Below, one piece after another: positions 24,966-33,642 of a stretch of DNA of 64,000 bases. The notes beneath the pieces are model-generated. The model had not been told where the DNA came from and ran no database searches. It saw only the letters and a program-made list of their open reading frames with translations. The stretch comes from Burkholderia cepacia (GTDB lineage Bacteria > Pseudomonadota > Gammaproteobacteria > Burkholderiales > Burkholderiaceae): the NCBI RefSeq assembly GCF_001718835.1, contig NZ_CP013443.1, positions 1,302,001 to 1,366,000 on the forward strand, in the 5' to 3' direction. The position numbers and the translations under genes were made by a program. Positions within the stretch are counted from its first letter, which is position 1. The number at the start of each line of letters is the position of its first letter.

Positions 24966-25430
24966 ATGACCGCTGCAGAAGAAGCTTCAAAGGAACTCCT
25001 GTTCATCCTCAAGGCGCTCGGTTCAAGAAGTTGTACCGTCATGGACGCCGATGACATTCCCGAAATCAAGGGGGCCGGCGCATATACGCTTTGGCTCCGG
25101 CTCAATTCCGGCGGCGAGATGGTGCCGACATACGTCGGATGTACCACCCGATCGATCGGCCAGCGATTGAACGAGCACGTGTCGTTCGAAAAAGGCAAAA
25201 TCCGTGAGCTGTTATCCGGCGTCACGTTGGAGCATGGCTTCCCCAAGGGCGCAAAGAGCCTGGATGGCGTTCACGTCGAGTACATCGAGACAGATCGACT
25301 GGCCGCGGCGATGGTCGAAGCCATCCTGCTCGACTCGTTCGATTTTGCCCAGAATACCGCCGGAAATGGACCGAGTCGCGTCATCGGGGATTTCTGCATT
25401 TCGTTGGATGGTGCGGTGGGGCGTCATTAG
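24966..25430 (+). CDS. GIY-YIG-like nuclease-domain protein, 154 aa
   Basis: The product contains a GIY-YIG-type core. GAYTLWL stands for GIY, then about 10 residues later TYVGCTTRSIGQRLNEH supplies YVG (for YIG), the catalytic-position Arg and the following His. A conserved-position Glu (AAMVEAILLDSFD) and Asn (QNTAGNG) come later. This is the residue set of a small single-domain endonuclease. ATG 24966 is chosen because GGAGG precedes it by 6 nt; the longer frame from 24807 crosses the preceding terminator. It stands alone in a low-G+C stretch. The function could be mobile-element-related or DNA repair; I cannot name a family member. Confidence 0.6.
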   Translation: MTAAEEASKELLFILKALGSRSCTVMDADDIPEIKGAGAYTLWLRLNSGGEMVPTYVGCTTRSIGQRLNEHVSFEKGKIRELLSGVTLEHGFPKGAKSLDGVHVEYIETDRLAAAMVEAILLDSFDFAQNTAGNGPSRVIGDFCISLDGAVGRH

Positions 25431-25816
25431 GCTTTCCCCGCACGTTCCCGGCGACCCGCCGGCCGATGAGGCCATCCCGCGCTTCTGCTTTTGAGCAGAC
25501 CGCCAGATCATCACGTCGTTTCATCTATCTGCTCAATCGACGCCGCCGGTAACGTTTTCAGTTCAGGGCATCTACCTAGGACGCGACGCACCATATTCAT
25601 TACTCGCGAGATAGAATATTTATTCCGCGCCTGCATTGAGTTTCCGTGAGAGATAGTCGGAATCTGCCCGATTTGCGCGGATGGCGTCGATCTGGGCGGC
25701 GGTGTGTGGATGTTGCGATTTGTCGTATTGCTGCAAACACGGAAACGTAGGAGTGCGATGCGTCAGCGCAAATGCAAATGTCCAGGCTGTTTCAATGCAA
25801 GGATCCTGTGCTCACC
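25431..25816. other. Intergenic region in the accessory stretch
   Basis: About 385 bp with no gene I can support. The sequence is mixed in composition, and short frames lack ribosome-binding sites. Confidence 0.4.
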
Positions 25817-26014
25817 ATGCTAAGTCCGCACGAAATCACCACATTGTTGATGGTCAGGAATGCGCCGGACCAGATCGGCTCCGACCGTGAGGAGCTTCTG
25901 ACGCTACTGGAGCGTCAACTGATCGCCATCGATCCGATGGATTCGAATATTCGGCGGATTCAGGTGACCGCCGAGGGGCACGCAGTCCTGAACGCGGTCT
26001 CGCGAATTCGCTAG
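25817..26014 (+). CDS. Small winged-helix-like hypothetical protein, 65 aa
   Basis: MLSPHEITTLLMVRNAPDQIG leads into a charged helix (REELLTLLERQLI), and the rest has the look of a wing or helix with RRIQVTAEGHAVLNAVSRIR. The pattern resembles small winged-helix-like hypothetical proteins common in Burkholderia (a leucine-rich N-terminal helix, then a TxxG turn and a final helix). No partner is obvious. The ATG at 25817 gives a compact domain; the frame extends upstream to 25772. Confidence 0.55.
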   Translation: MLSPHEITTLLMVRNAPDQIGSDREELLTLLERQLIAIDPMDSNIRRIQVTAEGHAVLNAVSRIR

Positions 26015-26106
26015 GCGAAGCGGGCAGTTCGGCAAGGCCGGCTTCGGTTATTCGAGGAGGTGAGCGTCGATCGTCGCCTGGATTGGACGCAATGACGGAG
26101 GCAACC

Positions 26107-26289
26107 ATGGACGGATCATGGGTCGGGATTGTGGTCGGAACGTTCGTGCTGGCTCTCGTGGCGAGTGCCGCGGCGAACCACTATCGCCGCGCGCATCGTC
26201 GCGCGGAATTGCTCAGGAATCTGGATCACCACGACTGGTGCCGATGGACACACGCCCATCGGGGGAGTTCAAGGGCAGTGAAACGATGA
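26107..26289 (+). CDS. Small single-pass membrane protein, 60 aa
   Basis: The product is MDGSWVGIVVGTFVLALVASAAANH followed by an Arg/His-rich cytoplasmic tail. One transmembrane helix is predicted at residues 5-23. ATG 26107 follows GGAGG by 5 nt, which decides it over the in-frame ATG at 26092. Function unknown. Confidence 0.5.
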   Translation: MDGSWVGIVVGTFVLALVASAAANHYRRAHRRAELLRNLDHHDWCRWTHAHRGSSRAVKR

Positions 26290-26372
26290 AGCGGTAGACG
26301 CTCGCCACAGGATTCAACGCGTAAAAGCCCCCGCACGATCGCGCGGCGGGCGCAGCACGCATGCGCCGGCCA

Positions 26373-27014
26373 TCAAGGCCGCATCCGCAACGTCACGTCG
26401 GCGTTCGGTGTCGCGCCAACCTTTTCCAGTGCGGCAACCGCGGCATCGTTGCCTTGCAGGATCGCGTTCTGCAGCGCGGTGCGGCCGAGCGCGTCGACGT
26501 GATCCGGGTTCGCGCCGTGTGCGACGAGCACCGGCAGCATGTCGAGGCGGCCGAACAGCGCGGCGAACGACAGCGCCGTTTCGCCGGCGTGATTGGTCTG
26601 GTCGATCGGGCAGCGCGTATCGGCCAGCCGCTTCGCGATCGCGGTCTCGCCCTTGAACAGCGCGCCCATCAGGGCCGTGTTGCCGTGACGATCGCCGATA
26701 CACGGGTTCGCGCCGTTGCGCAGCAGGTAGTCGAGCGTCTGCGGCTGGTCGCGATAGGCGGCGAGGATGACCGCCGTATAGCCTTCGCGTGTCGTCGCGT
26801 CGATCGGATAGCGCGCGTCGACGAGCGCCTGCAGGATGTCGACGCGGCCGAGGCGTGCGGCGGCGAACCATGCGTCGTCGTAGCGGCGCAGGTCGGCGTG
26901 CGCGTCGGGGTGCGGCACGGCCGCGGGCGGCGCGGTCTGCGCGCACGCGGCGAGCACGGCGGTGCACGCGATCGCGAGCGCGCGGGAGAGGGCGGTTCGG
27001 AGTCGATTCTTCAT
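26373..27014 (-). CDS. ankB: AnkB-like ankyrin-repeat lipoprotein
   Basis: A 213-residue exported protein with a lipobox (TAVLAAC) and four to five ankyrin repeats (REGYTAVILAAYRDQPQTLDYLLRNGANP, HGNTALMGALFKGE, AGETALSFAALFGRLDML, GRTALQNAILQGND). It is encoded 97 bp downstream of the periplasmic catalase gene on the same strand. In Pseudomonas aeruginosa, AnkB next to KatB is required for full catalase activity in the periplasm, and the same partnership is inferred here. The start at 27014 gives the proper lipoprotein signal. Confidence 0.85.
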   Translation of the reverse strand: MKNRLRTALSRALAIACTAVLAACAQTAPPAAVPHPDAHADLRRYDDAWFAAARLGRVDILQALVDARYPIDATTREGYTAVILAAYRDQPQTLDYLLRNGANPCIGDRHGNTALMGALFKGETAIAKRLADTRCPIDQTNHAGETALSFAALFGRLDMLPVLVAHGANPDHVDALGRTALQNAILQGNDAAVAALEKVGATPNADVTLRMRP

Positions 27015-27111
27015 CAGCAGTCGGCGCCGCGTGTCGCCACGCGGCGCGATCGGACGGATTGGAAAGCGAAGGCCGCATTGCGGCCCTCGCTGCTTCACGT
27101 CGATCAGTCGA

Positions 27112-28647
27112 TCAGTTCTCGACGAGTTTGTCGGCGAGCGATTTCACGCGGGCCGGGTCGGCGTGCGTGGCGCGCGCCAGGCGCGTCCCGTAGTCCGCAT
27201 CGGCCTTGTAGAAGTACGACAGCATCGCGTACTTGTTCGCGTCGTTCGTCACGTGGTTCAGGTCACCAGACAACGCGGTCACGAGGTCCTGCCGCGCTTG
27301 CGCGGGCAGCATGCGGTAATACTCGCCCGCTTGCCGGAAGTTCAGCGTCTTGCGGATCGCGGCTTGTTGCGTCGTGCCGGCAAGCGGCGTCTGGACCGAC
27401 TTGTCACGCGGGTTCTGCGCGAGTTCGTTCAGCGTCGACGGCTCGTAGTTCACTTCACCCTTGCGGTCGCCGAAGTTCATCGCGCCGTCCTGGTTGTTGT
27501 TCGTGACGGGCACGCGCGGACGGTTGATCGGCAGCTGGTTGAAGTTCGCGCCGAGGCGGTACATCTGCGTATCGGCGTACGAGAACATCCGGCCCTGCAG
27601 CATCCGGTCTTCCGACGGCTCGATGCCCGGCACCATCCGCGACGGTGCAAAGGCGGATTCTTCGGTCGACTCGAAGTAGTTGTCCGGCACACGGTTCAGC
27701 GTCAGCGTGCCGATCTTGCGCTCCGCAACACCGGCCCACACCTTCGTATCGTCGAGCGGGTTGAAGTCGAACGCGTCGAGTTCGGACGGCTTCAACACCT
27801 GAATGTAGAGGTCCCACTTCGGCGCGTCGCCGGCCTTCAGTGCGCCATACAGATCGTTCGTCATCAGGTTCCAGTCGGCGCCGATCGAACCGGGAATGTC
27901 CTTCGGACGCAGCCCGTGCATCCCTTGTGCGCTCTTCCAGTGGAACTTCACGTACGTGTACTTGCCGTCGGCGTTGACGAACTTGAATGCGTGCACGCCG
28001 TAGCCGTCCATGTGCCGGTACGAATCGGGCATGCCTTCGATCGAGTACAGCCGGGTCAGCATGCTGGTTGCTTCGGGCGCGTGCGCGAAGAAATCGAACG
28101 CGAGGTTCGCGTCCTGCACGCCGGTGACGGCGCTGGGCTTGTTCGCATGAACGAAGTCGGGGAACTTGATCGCGTCGCGGATGAAGAAGATCGGCAGGTT
28201 GATTCCGACCAGATCCCAGTTGCCTTGTTCGGTGTAGAACTTCACGGCGAAACCGCGCGGATCGCGTGCCTGCTCGGGCGAGCCGCGATAACCCATCACC
28301 GTCGAGAAGCGAACGAACACGGGCGTCTTCGTGCCGGGCGTGAAGACCTTGGCCGTCGTCAGGTCGCTGATGTCGGCGCTCGGCACGAATTCGCCGAACG
28401 CGCCGGTGCCGCGGGCATGCACGACACGCTCGGGGATGCGTTCGCGATCGAAGCGCTGGAGTTTTTCGATGAGATGCGAGTCTTGCAGGAGCACCGGGCC
28501 GTTCGGCCCGGCTGTCTGCGAATTCTGGTTGTCGCCGACGGGCGAGCCGTTGTCGCGCGTCAGTTCGGCGGCGTACGGGGAGGCGCTCAGCGCGACGCAG
28601 GTCGCGGCGATCACGCCATGCAGAAGCCGGTTCGCGGTGTGTGACAT
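27112..28647 (-). CDS. katB: KatB, exported haem catalase
   Basis: Decomposes hydrogen peroxide. The 511-residue protein has a Sec signal peptide ending in SPYAAEL and the monofunctional catalase core: distal His in PERVVHARGTGAFG, the Asn in NLPIFFIRDAIKFPDF, and the proximal Tyr in RMFSYADTQMYRLG. The length fits clade 3 (small-subunit) catalases, and export makes it periplasmic like KatB of P. aeruginosa. ATG 28647 is chosen because it starts the signal peptide. It is followed by ankB, likely co-transcribed. No clear OxyR site is visible in the upstream 275 bp. Confidence 0.93.
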   Translation of the reverse strand: MSHTANRLLHGVIAATCVALSASPYAAELTRDNGSPVGDNQNSQTAGPNGPVLLQDSHLIEKLQRFDRERIPERVVHARGTGAFGEFVPSADISDLTTAKVFTPGTKTPVFVRFSTVMGYRGSPEQARDPRGFAVKFYTEQGNWDLVGINLPIFFIRDAIKFPDFVHANKPSAVTGVQDANLAFDFFAHAPEATSMLTRLYSIEGMPDSYRHMDGYGVHAFKFVNADGKYTYVKFHWKSAQGMHGLRPKDIPGSIGADWNLMTNDLYGALKAGDAPKWDLYIQVLKPSELDAFDFNPLDDTKVWAGVAERKIGTLTLNRVPDNYFESTEESAFAPSRMVPGIEPSEDRMLQGRMFSYADTQMYRLGANFNQLPINRPRVPVTNNNQDGAMNFGDRKGEVNYEPSTLNELAQNPRDKSVQTPLAGTTQQAAIRKTLNFRQAGEYYRMLPAQARQDLVTALSGDLNHVTNDANKYAMLSYFYKADADYGTRLARATHADPARVKSLADKLVEN

Positions 28648-28922
28648 GTCGTTGATGTTCCTTGACTGGGGTGGGTTGCGAAGCAACGCCGCCAATGTAA
28701 AAGGTTCGTCAGACGATTCGCCAATTGAATCTCGTTAAGGACGCGATAGGCAAAAGTCGCAATCGGGCAGAACGGCGTCGCATCCGCAATGCAGGCACGC
28801 GACCAGACGACCGATAGCCCTGTTGACGGCGTGCCTTGGCACGACCGGTCATCGAGTCTGTTCCGATTCCTCTTGAGACGCTTCGCGCGCGCCGATGCCG
28901 CGCGCGAGCCTGATTGGCGAAC

Positions 28923-30491
28923 ATGTTCAGAAACGTCACGATTCGCGGCGGACTCGCCGCCACCATTGCCGGCTGCACGTTCCTGCTGATGTCGGTCATT
29001 GCGGCAGCCGTGCTGGCGCTCGTCACCAGCAACGCGGCGATCGACGCGATGTACCGCGACGACACGGCCGCCGTCGTGCACCTGAAGACGAGCTCCGAGC
29101 GCTTGCTGATGTTCCGGGTGGGCATGGCCGACGTCGAGCAGCTGATCAGCGCGGGCAAGCCGGCCGCCGCCGAGATCAAGCGGCTCCACGCGCTGCTCGA
29201 CGCGAGCAACCGCGAGCTGGCGGCATACCGGTCGCTTCACGAGCCGGACGCGCCGGAGCGCGAGCTGCTCGATGCGCTGGCCGGCAAGCGCGACCGGCTG
29301 TTGTCGCAGGCGTTCGCGAAAGGCCTCGGGCAGCTCGACAACGAGAACCTCGTCGATTTCCTGAGCACCCAGCGCGAGATGCCGGCCGCGTGGTTCGACG
29401 AGTATCAGCAGGCCCTGACCGCGCTCGAGGAATTCCAGGTGCAGCGCCAGCGCGCGCGTTTCGAGCACGCGGCCGATCGGTTTCACATGACGCTGTGGGC
29501 GTTCGGCGCGGCCGGGCTGATCGCGCTGGTCGCGGGCATCTTCGCCCATCGCGCGCTGACGCGGGCGATCGTGACGCCGATCGATGCCGCCGTCGCGTCG
29601 TTCGCGAAGATCGCGGCGGGCGATCTCACCGGGCGGGCCGCGGCCGGGGGCGGCAACGAGATGGATCGCCTGCTCGATGCGCTGAACGAGATGCGGCAGG
29701 GACTCGTGGCGGTGGTGCGTCAGGTCAGGACCGGAACCGACGCGATCAGGCTCGATGCGCGCGCGATCGCGCACGGCAACCGCGACCTGTCGATGCGCGC
29801 CGGCGATCAGGCCGAGTCGTTGCAGCAGGCCGCCGCGAGCATCGAGCAACTGACGGCGACCGTGCGCCAGAACGCGGACAACGCGCACGATGCGACCACG
29901 CTGGCGACGCGCGCGTCGGACATCGCGACGCGCGGCGGCGACGTCGTGCGTCAGGTTATCCGGACGATGGACGCGATCGCCGACAGCTCGATGCGCGTCG
30001 TCGGCATCGTCGGCGTGATCGAGAGCATCGCGTTCCAGACCAACATCCTGGCGCTGAATGCGGCGGTGGAAGCCGCCCGCGCGGGCGAGGAGGGCAGGGG
30101 CTTCGCGGTGGTCGCGAGCGAAGTGCGGCTGCTCGCGCAGCGCTCGGCCGCCGCGGCGAAGGAAATCAAGGAGCTGATCGCCGCGTCGACCCGCAATGTC
30201 CACGACGGAAGCGAACTGGTCGTGCGCGCCGGCACGACGATGGACGAGATCCTGAAAGCGGTGGCCAGCGTGAACGCGATCATGGCCGACATCAGTCTCG
30301 CGTCGCGCGAGCAGACGACCGGCATCGAACTGGTGAACGCGAGCGTCACGCAGATGGAGGCGACGACCCATCACAATGCCGCGCTCGTCGAGTCGGCGTC
30401 GACGGCGGCCGCGTCGCTCGAAACGCAAAGCGAGCGCCTGTACGCGGCCGTGTCGCTGTTCCGCGTCGATGACGCCGTGCCCGCCGGCTGA
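28923..30491 (+). CDS. Methyl-accepting chemotaxis protein without a tether peptide
   Basis: A 522-residue chemoreceptor. TM1 is near residues 10-32. A short periplasmic or sensory domain of about 150 residues follows, then TM2 near 188-207 (WAFGAAGLIALVAGIFA), a HAMP and the signalling hairpin with the tip SIAFQTNILALNAAVEAARAGEEGRGFAVVASEVR. It ends SLFRVDDAVPAG and lacks a WETF-type pentapeptide. ATG 28923 is preferred; a TTG three codons earlier is also in frame. It is read divergently from katB, which suggests possible shared control by oxidative signals, but that is only positional. Confidence 0.91.
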   Translation: MFRNVTIRGGLAATIAGCTFLLMSVIAAAVLALVTSNAAIDAMYRDDTAAVVHLKTSSERLLMFRVGMADVEQLISAGKPAAAEIKRLHALLDASNRELAAYRSLHEPDAPERELLDALAGKRDRLLSQAFAKGLGQLDNENLVDFLSTQREMPAAWFDEYQQALTALEEFQVQRQRARFEHAADRFHMTLWAFGAAGLIALVAGIFAHRALTRAIVTPIDAAVASFAKIAAGDLTGRAAAGGGNEMDRLLDALNEMRQGLVAVVRQVRTGTDAIRLDARAIAHGNRDLSMRAGDQAESLQQAAASIEQLTATVRQNADNAHDATTLATRASDIATRGGDVVRQVIRTMDAIADSSMRVVGIVGVIESIAFQTNILALNAAVEAARAGEEGRGFAVVASEVRLLAQRSAAAAKEIKELIAASTRNVHDGSELVVRAGTTMDEILKAVASVNAIMADISLASREQTTGIELVNASVTQMEATTHHNAALVESASTAAASLETQSERLYAAVSLFRVDDAVPAG

Positions 30492-30551
30492 CGGCGACCG
30501 TCGTCGACGAATGGGGCAGGCTGAGCGACTCGATGCGTGCCGGCGCGTGCG

Positions 30552-31469
30552 CTATCTCGACGCCCGCCTCGCCGGCGTCCGGAACTGATCGGCCAGCTCG
30601 CGCCGGAACACGTCGAGCACCTCGTTGTCGTCGGCATTCTTCGACGTCGCGAGCTGGAACTCGATCGCGTAGCTCATCCTGTTCGCGAGCAGCCTGCGCA
30701 TCTTTCCGGCCGCCTCCCACGGCGCCGCGATATGGTCGGGAAGAAAGCCGAGATGCGCGCCGGACAGCACGAACACGACGTCGGCGTCGACGTTCTCCGA
30801 GAACGCGGTGGGCGGCCGCCCGCGCAGCCGCGAGGCCGGCGTGCTCATCCGGTACAGGCGCGCGACGGTGCTCGCCTGTGCGATGTCGTCGATGCCGACC
30901 GTCGGCTTCGTGAAGAGCGGATGCGCGGCGCCGCAGAACAGCGCCTGCTGCTCGGCGAACAGCGGCGCGTAGTTCAGCCCGGCGTGGCGTCCCGAGAAAT
31001 AGCCGATCGCGAGCTGGACCTCGTCCTTGACCAGCTTGCCTTCGAGCTCGTCGGGCGGTACCGCGACCATCTCGATCAGCACGTCCGGCGCCCGCTCGCG
31101 AAAGCGGCCGACGCCGGCCGCGATCGATTCGACGATGTCCGGCGCCAGTCGCTCGGACAGCCCGATGCGCAACTCGCCGAGCAGCGTGTCGGACACCTCC
31201 TGCGTATCGCGCGTGAAGGTGTCCAGCGCCTGCAGGAGCCGCCGCGTCGACTGCAGCACGCGTTCGCCCTTCGGCGTCAGCCGGAAGCCGCGCTTGCCGC
31301 GATCGCACAGCCGGAACCCGAGACGCGTCTCGAGCTTCGCCATCTGCGTGCTGATCGTCGAAGGCGCCATGCCGAGCGTGCCCTGCGCGGCGCTGAAGCC
31401 GCCGCTTTCGGCGATCGTCACGAACAGCCTGAGCAACTGCAGGTCCATGTCTCTCAATTGGGTGAGCAT
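30552..31469 (-). CDS. LysR-family regulator divergent from the agmatinase gene
   Basis: A 305-residue LTTR. The N-terminal winged helix reads LQLLRLFVTIAESGGFSAAQGTLGMAPSTISTQMAKLETRLG, followed by a periplasmic-binding-like effector domain. It is transcribed away from the agmatinase gene with 129 bp between starts, so it probably controls that gene. The ATG at 31469 is used; ATG 31448 (MDLQLLR) is an equally good start by family alignment. Confidence 0.88.
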   Translation of the reverse strand: MLTQLRDMDLQLLRLFVTIAESGGFSAAQGTLGMAPSTISTQMAKLETRLGFRLCDRGKRGFRLTPKGERVLQSTRRLLQALDTFTRDTQEVSDTLLGELRIGLSERLAPDIVESIAAGVGRFRERAPDVLIEMVAVPPDELEGKLVKDEVQLAIGYFSGRHAGLNYAPLFAEQQALFCGAAHPLFTKPTVGIDDIAQASTVARLYRMSTPASRLRGRPPTAFSENVDADVVFVLSGAHLGFLPDHIAAPWEAAGKMRRLLANRMSYAIEFQLATSKNADDNEVLDVFRRELADQFRTPARRASR

Positions 31470-31598
31470 GGTGATACATCGCGATTCGTTAAAGTCAACT
31501 TATGATAGTTCATGTTTTTCGTTGGATGGCGGCGCTGCAGAATCCGGGTTGACGTCGCATGCGCGACCCGCCTCCGTCTGATGAAAGGAACCCGCCCG

Positions 31599-32557
31599 AT
31601 GAGCAGCAACGATCTCGCCTTTACCCGTTCGAGCCTGTACGGCACCCAGGTCGAAGCCAATTTCGCGGGCGCGACGAGCTTCATGCGCCGGCGATTCAGC
31701 CGCGATCTCGACGGCGTCGACCTCGCAATCACGGGCGTGCCGTTCGATTCCGCCGCATCGCACCGGCCCGGCACGCGCTTTGGCCCGCGCGGGTTGCGGA
31801 TCGCGTCGACGGGCATCGCGTGGGAGCGCCCGTGGCCGTGGTCGTTCGATCCGTTCGACGTGCTGGCCGCGGTCGACTACGGCGATTGCGCGTTCGATCT
31901 CGGCCAGCCCGAATCGGTGCCGGGCGCGATCGAGCGGCATGCCGACGGGATCCTCGCGCGCGGCTGCGCGATGCTGACGCTCGGCGGCGATCACTTCATC
32001 ACGTATCCGCTGCTGAAGGCGCATGCGAGAGTGCACGGGCCGCTGTCGCTCGTGCACTTCGATGCGCATACCGACACGTGGCCCGATCGCGACGTCAAGC
32101 GCATCGATCACGGGACGATGTTCTTCCACGCGGCCAACGAGGGCCTGGTGGTGCCCGGACGGTCGGCGCAGGTCGGCATCCGGACGACCAACGACGCGCC
32201 GATGGGCTTCGACATCCAGGATGCGCGCCACGTGCATGCGCGACGCCCGCCGCGGTCGCCGCGCGCATTCGCGAACGGGTCGGCGATCATCCCGTCTACC
32301 TGACGTTCGACATCGACTGCCTCGATCCGGCGTTCGCGCCGGGCACGGGCACGCCGGTCTCCGGCGGGCTGTCGAGCCATCAGGCGTTCGAGATCCTGCG
32401 TCACCTGGAGGGCATCAACCTGGTCGGCATGGATGTGGTCGAAGTGTCGCCGCCGTACGATCATGCGGAAATCACGTCGCTGGCCGGCGCGACGATCGCG
32501 CTGGAGATGGTGTGTCTCCATGCGTGGCGGCATCGGCACGCGCGACCGCAAGGTTGA
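31599..32557 (+). CDS. speB: Agmatinase/ureohydrolase (SpeB) with a frame break
   Basis: Hydrolyses agmatine to putrescine and urea in polyamine metabolism. The ureohydrolase metal-ligand motifs are intact but in two frames. The first has LGGDHFITYPLL and LVHFDAHTDTWPD. After 32236-32244 the frame changes, giving YLTFDIDCLDPAFAPGTGTPVSGG and VGMDVVEVSPPYDHAEITS. The junction reads CATGCGCGACGCCC and is short by one base relative to an uninterrupted gene (959 bp; 960 would give 319 residues). ATG 31599 with AAAGGA upstream is the best start. The intact motifs and the single-base defect argue for a sequencing error. Confidence 0.88.
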
Positions 32558-32702
32558 GGGCTGAGGCAATCCGGACAGGCGGCCCGGGATGTCCCGGGCC
32601 GCGCTTCCTGAAGCAGGCCGCATATGACGAAAGACGGGGCGCGACGGCCGGCGCGCGGCGTCCTAAGATGAATGCATTCCCCTTCCGCGACAGGCCCCTT
32701 CC

Positions 32703-33365
32703 GTGTGCACCCACTACCGCGCTCCCGATGAAGACCCGGGCATCAGCGAGCTGAAGATCGGAATCGGCGACCTGTTCCGCCGTGACCCCTGGGCAGCCGA
32801 CGTGTATCCCGACTACGCGGCGCCGGTCGCGCGCGCCGATGGCGACGGCCTCGAGGTCGTCGCGGCCGTGTTCGGTTTCTGGCCGAAATTCATGCAGCCC
32901 GAGCGGGTCGACGACGACGGCCGCAAGCAGAAGAAGCTCGATACGGTGAACGCACGGGCGGAAACGGTCGGCTCGTCGCGGCTCTACGGCACGGCGTGGC
33001 GCAACGGCCAGCGCTGCCTGATTCCGGCGCGCTGGATCGTCGAGCCGTGTTACGAAACCGGCCGCAACGTGTGGCACCGGATCGGCGTCGGCGGCTGGCA
33101 ACCGTGCTGCGTCGCCGGCATCTGGCGGCGCTATGCGCGCGACGACGGCCAGCCGGTGATCGGCATGGCGATGCTCACGGTCAACGCCGACGCGCACCCG
33201 CTGTTCGCACGGATGCATCGGCCCGGCGAAGAGAAGCGGGGCGTCGTGATCCTGCGCCGCGACGATTACGACGAATGGCTGCACACGACGAACGCCGACG
33301 CCGCGCGCCTGATGCTGCAACTGCTGCCGGCCGGCGAGATGGCGGCGGAGCCGAATCCGAAATAG
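32703..33365 (+). CDS. yedK: SRAP-domain protein (YedK/HMCES-like abasic-site sensor)
   Basis: SRAP proteins form a covalent thiazolidine link through Cys2 to abasic sites in single-stranded DNA and shield them. The 220-residue product starts MCTHYRAP, so after Met removal Cys2 is exposed as required. This fixes the start at GTG 32703. The other active-site residues are present: Asn83 (DTVNARAET), Glu114 (WIVEPCYETG) and His172 (RMHRPGEEKRG). It is monocistronic, with no SOS box apparent. The family role is established; action in this organism is inferred. Confidence 0.9.
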   Translation: MCTHYRAPDEDPGISELKIGIGDLFRRDPWAADVYPDYAAPVARADGDGLEVVAAVFGFWPKFMQPERVDDDGRKQKKLDTVNARAETVGSSRLYGTAWRNGQRCLIPARWIVEPCYETGRNVWHRIGVGGWQPCCVAGIWRRYARDDGQPVIGMAMLTVNADAHPLFARMHRPGEEKRGVVILRRDDYDEWLHTTNADAARLMLQLLPAGEMAAEPNPK

Positions 33366-33440
33366 CGGCGGCGTTCTCGAGGTCCGTTCGGACGATTTCG
33401 ATATTTGGCCGATCTCGGGTAATTCCTGATTCCCCACGAG

Positions 33441-33452
33441 TTGTATATACAA
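33441..33452. promoter_or_regulatory. Perfect palindrome TTGTATATACAA upstream of the NCS1 permease
   Basis: A 12-bp perfect palindrome 190 bp before the permease start. GntR-family regulators of the HutC group are reported to bind closely similar TTGTATATACAA-type sequences. The link to this permease is inference from position; no regulator gene of that type is in the window. Confidence 0.5.
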
Positions 33453-33642
33453 GATCATCCGCTGGCAATATCGGCACGCGTGCGTGTCGACGCGCCAGCG
33501 TGCTGACCGTGCGTGCGTGGCGCATGCCGGCGATCCACGGCGTTCGACCAAGTTCCACCGCGACGAGTCGTTAAGGGCGGCTCGGCAGGTGCGTTGTTTA
33601 GATGGATGTGTTTGCGATCCTGAGCAATTTGGAGATAACTCC

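Noticed and set aside
23371..26372. A complete genomic island with attL/attR direct repeats of the tRNA-Leu 3' end.
   Set aside because: I find no second copy of the tRNA 3' end in this stretch or beyond; only an integrase remnant and a few lower-G+C genes remain.
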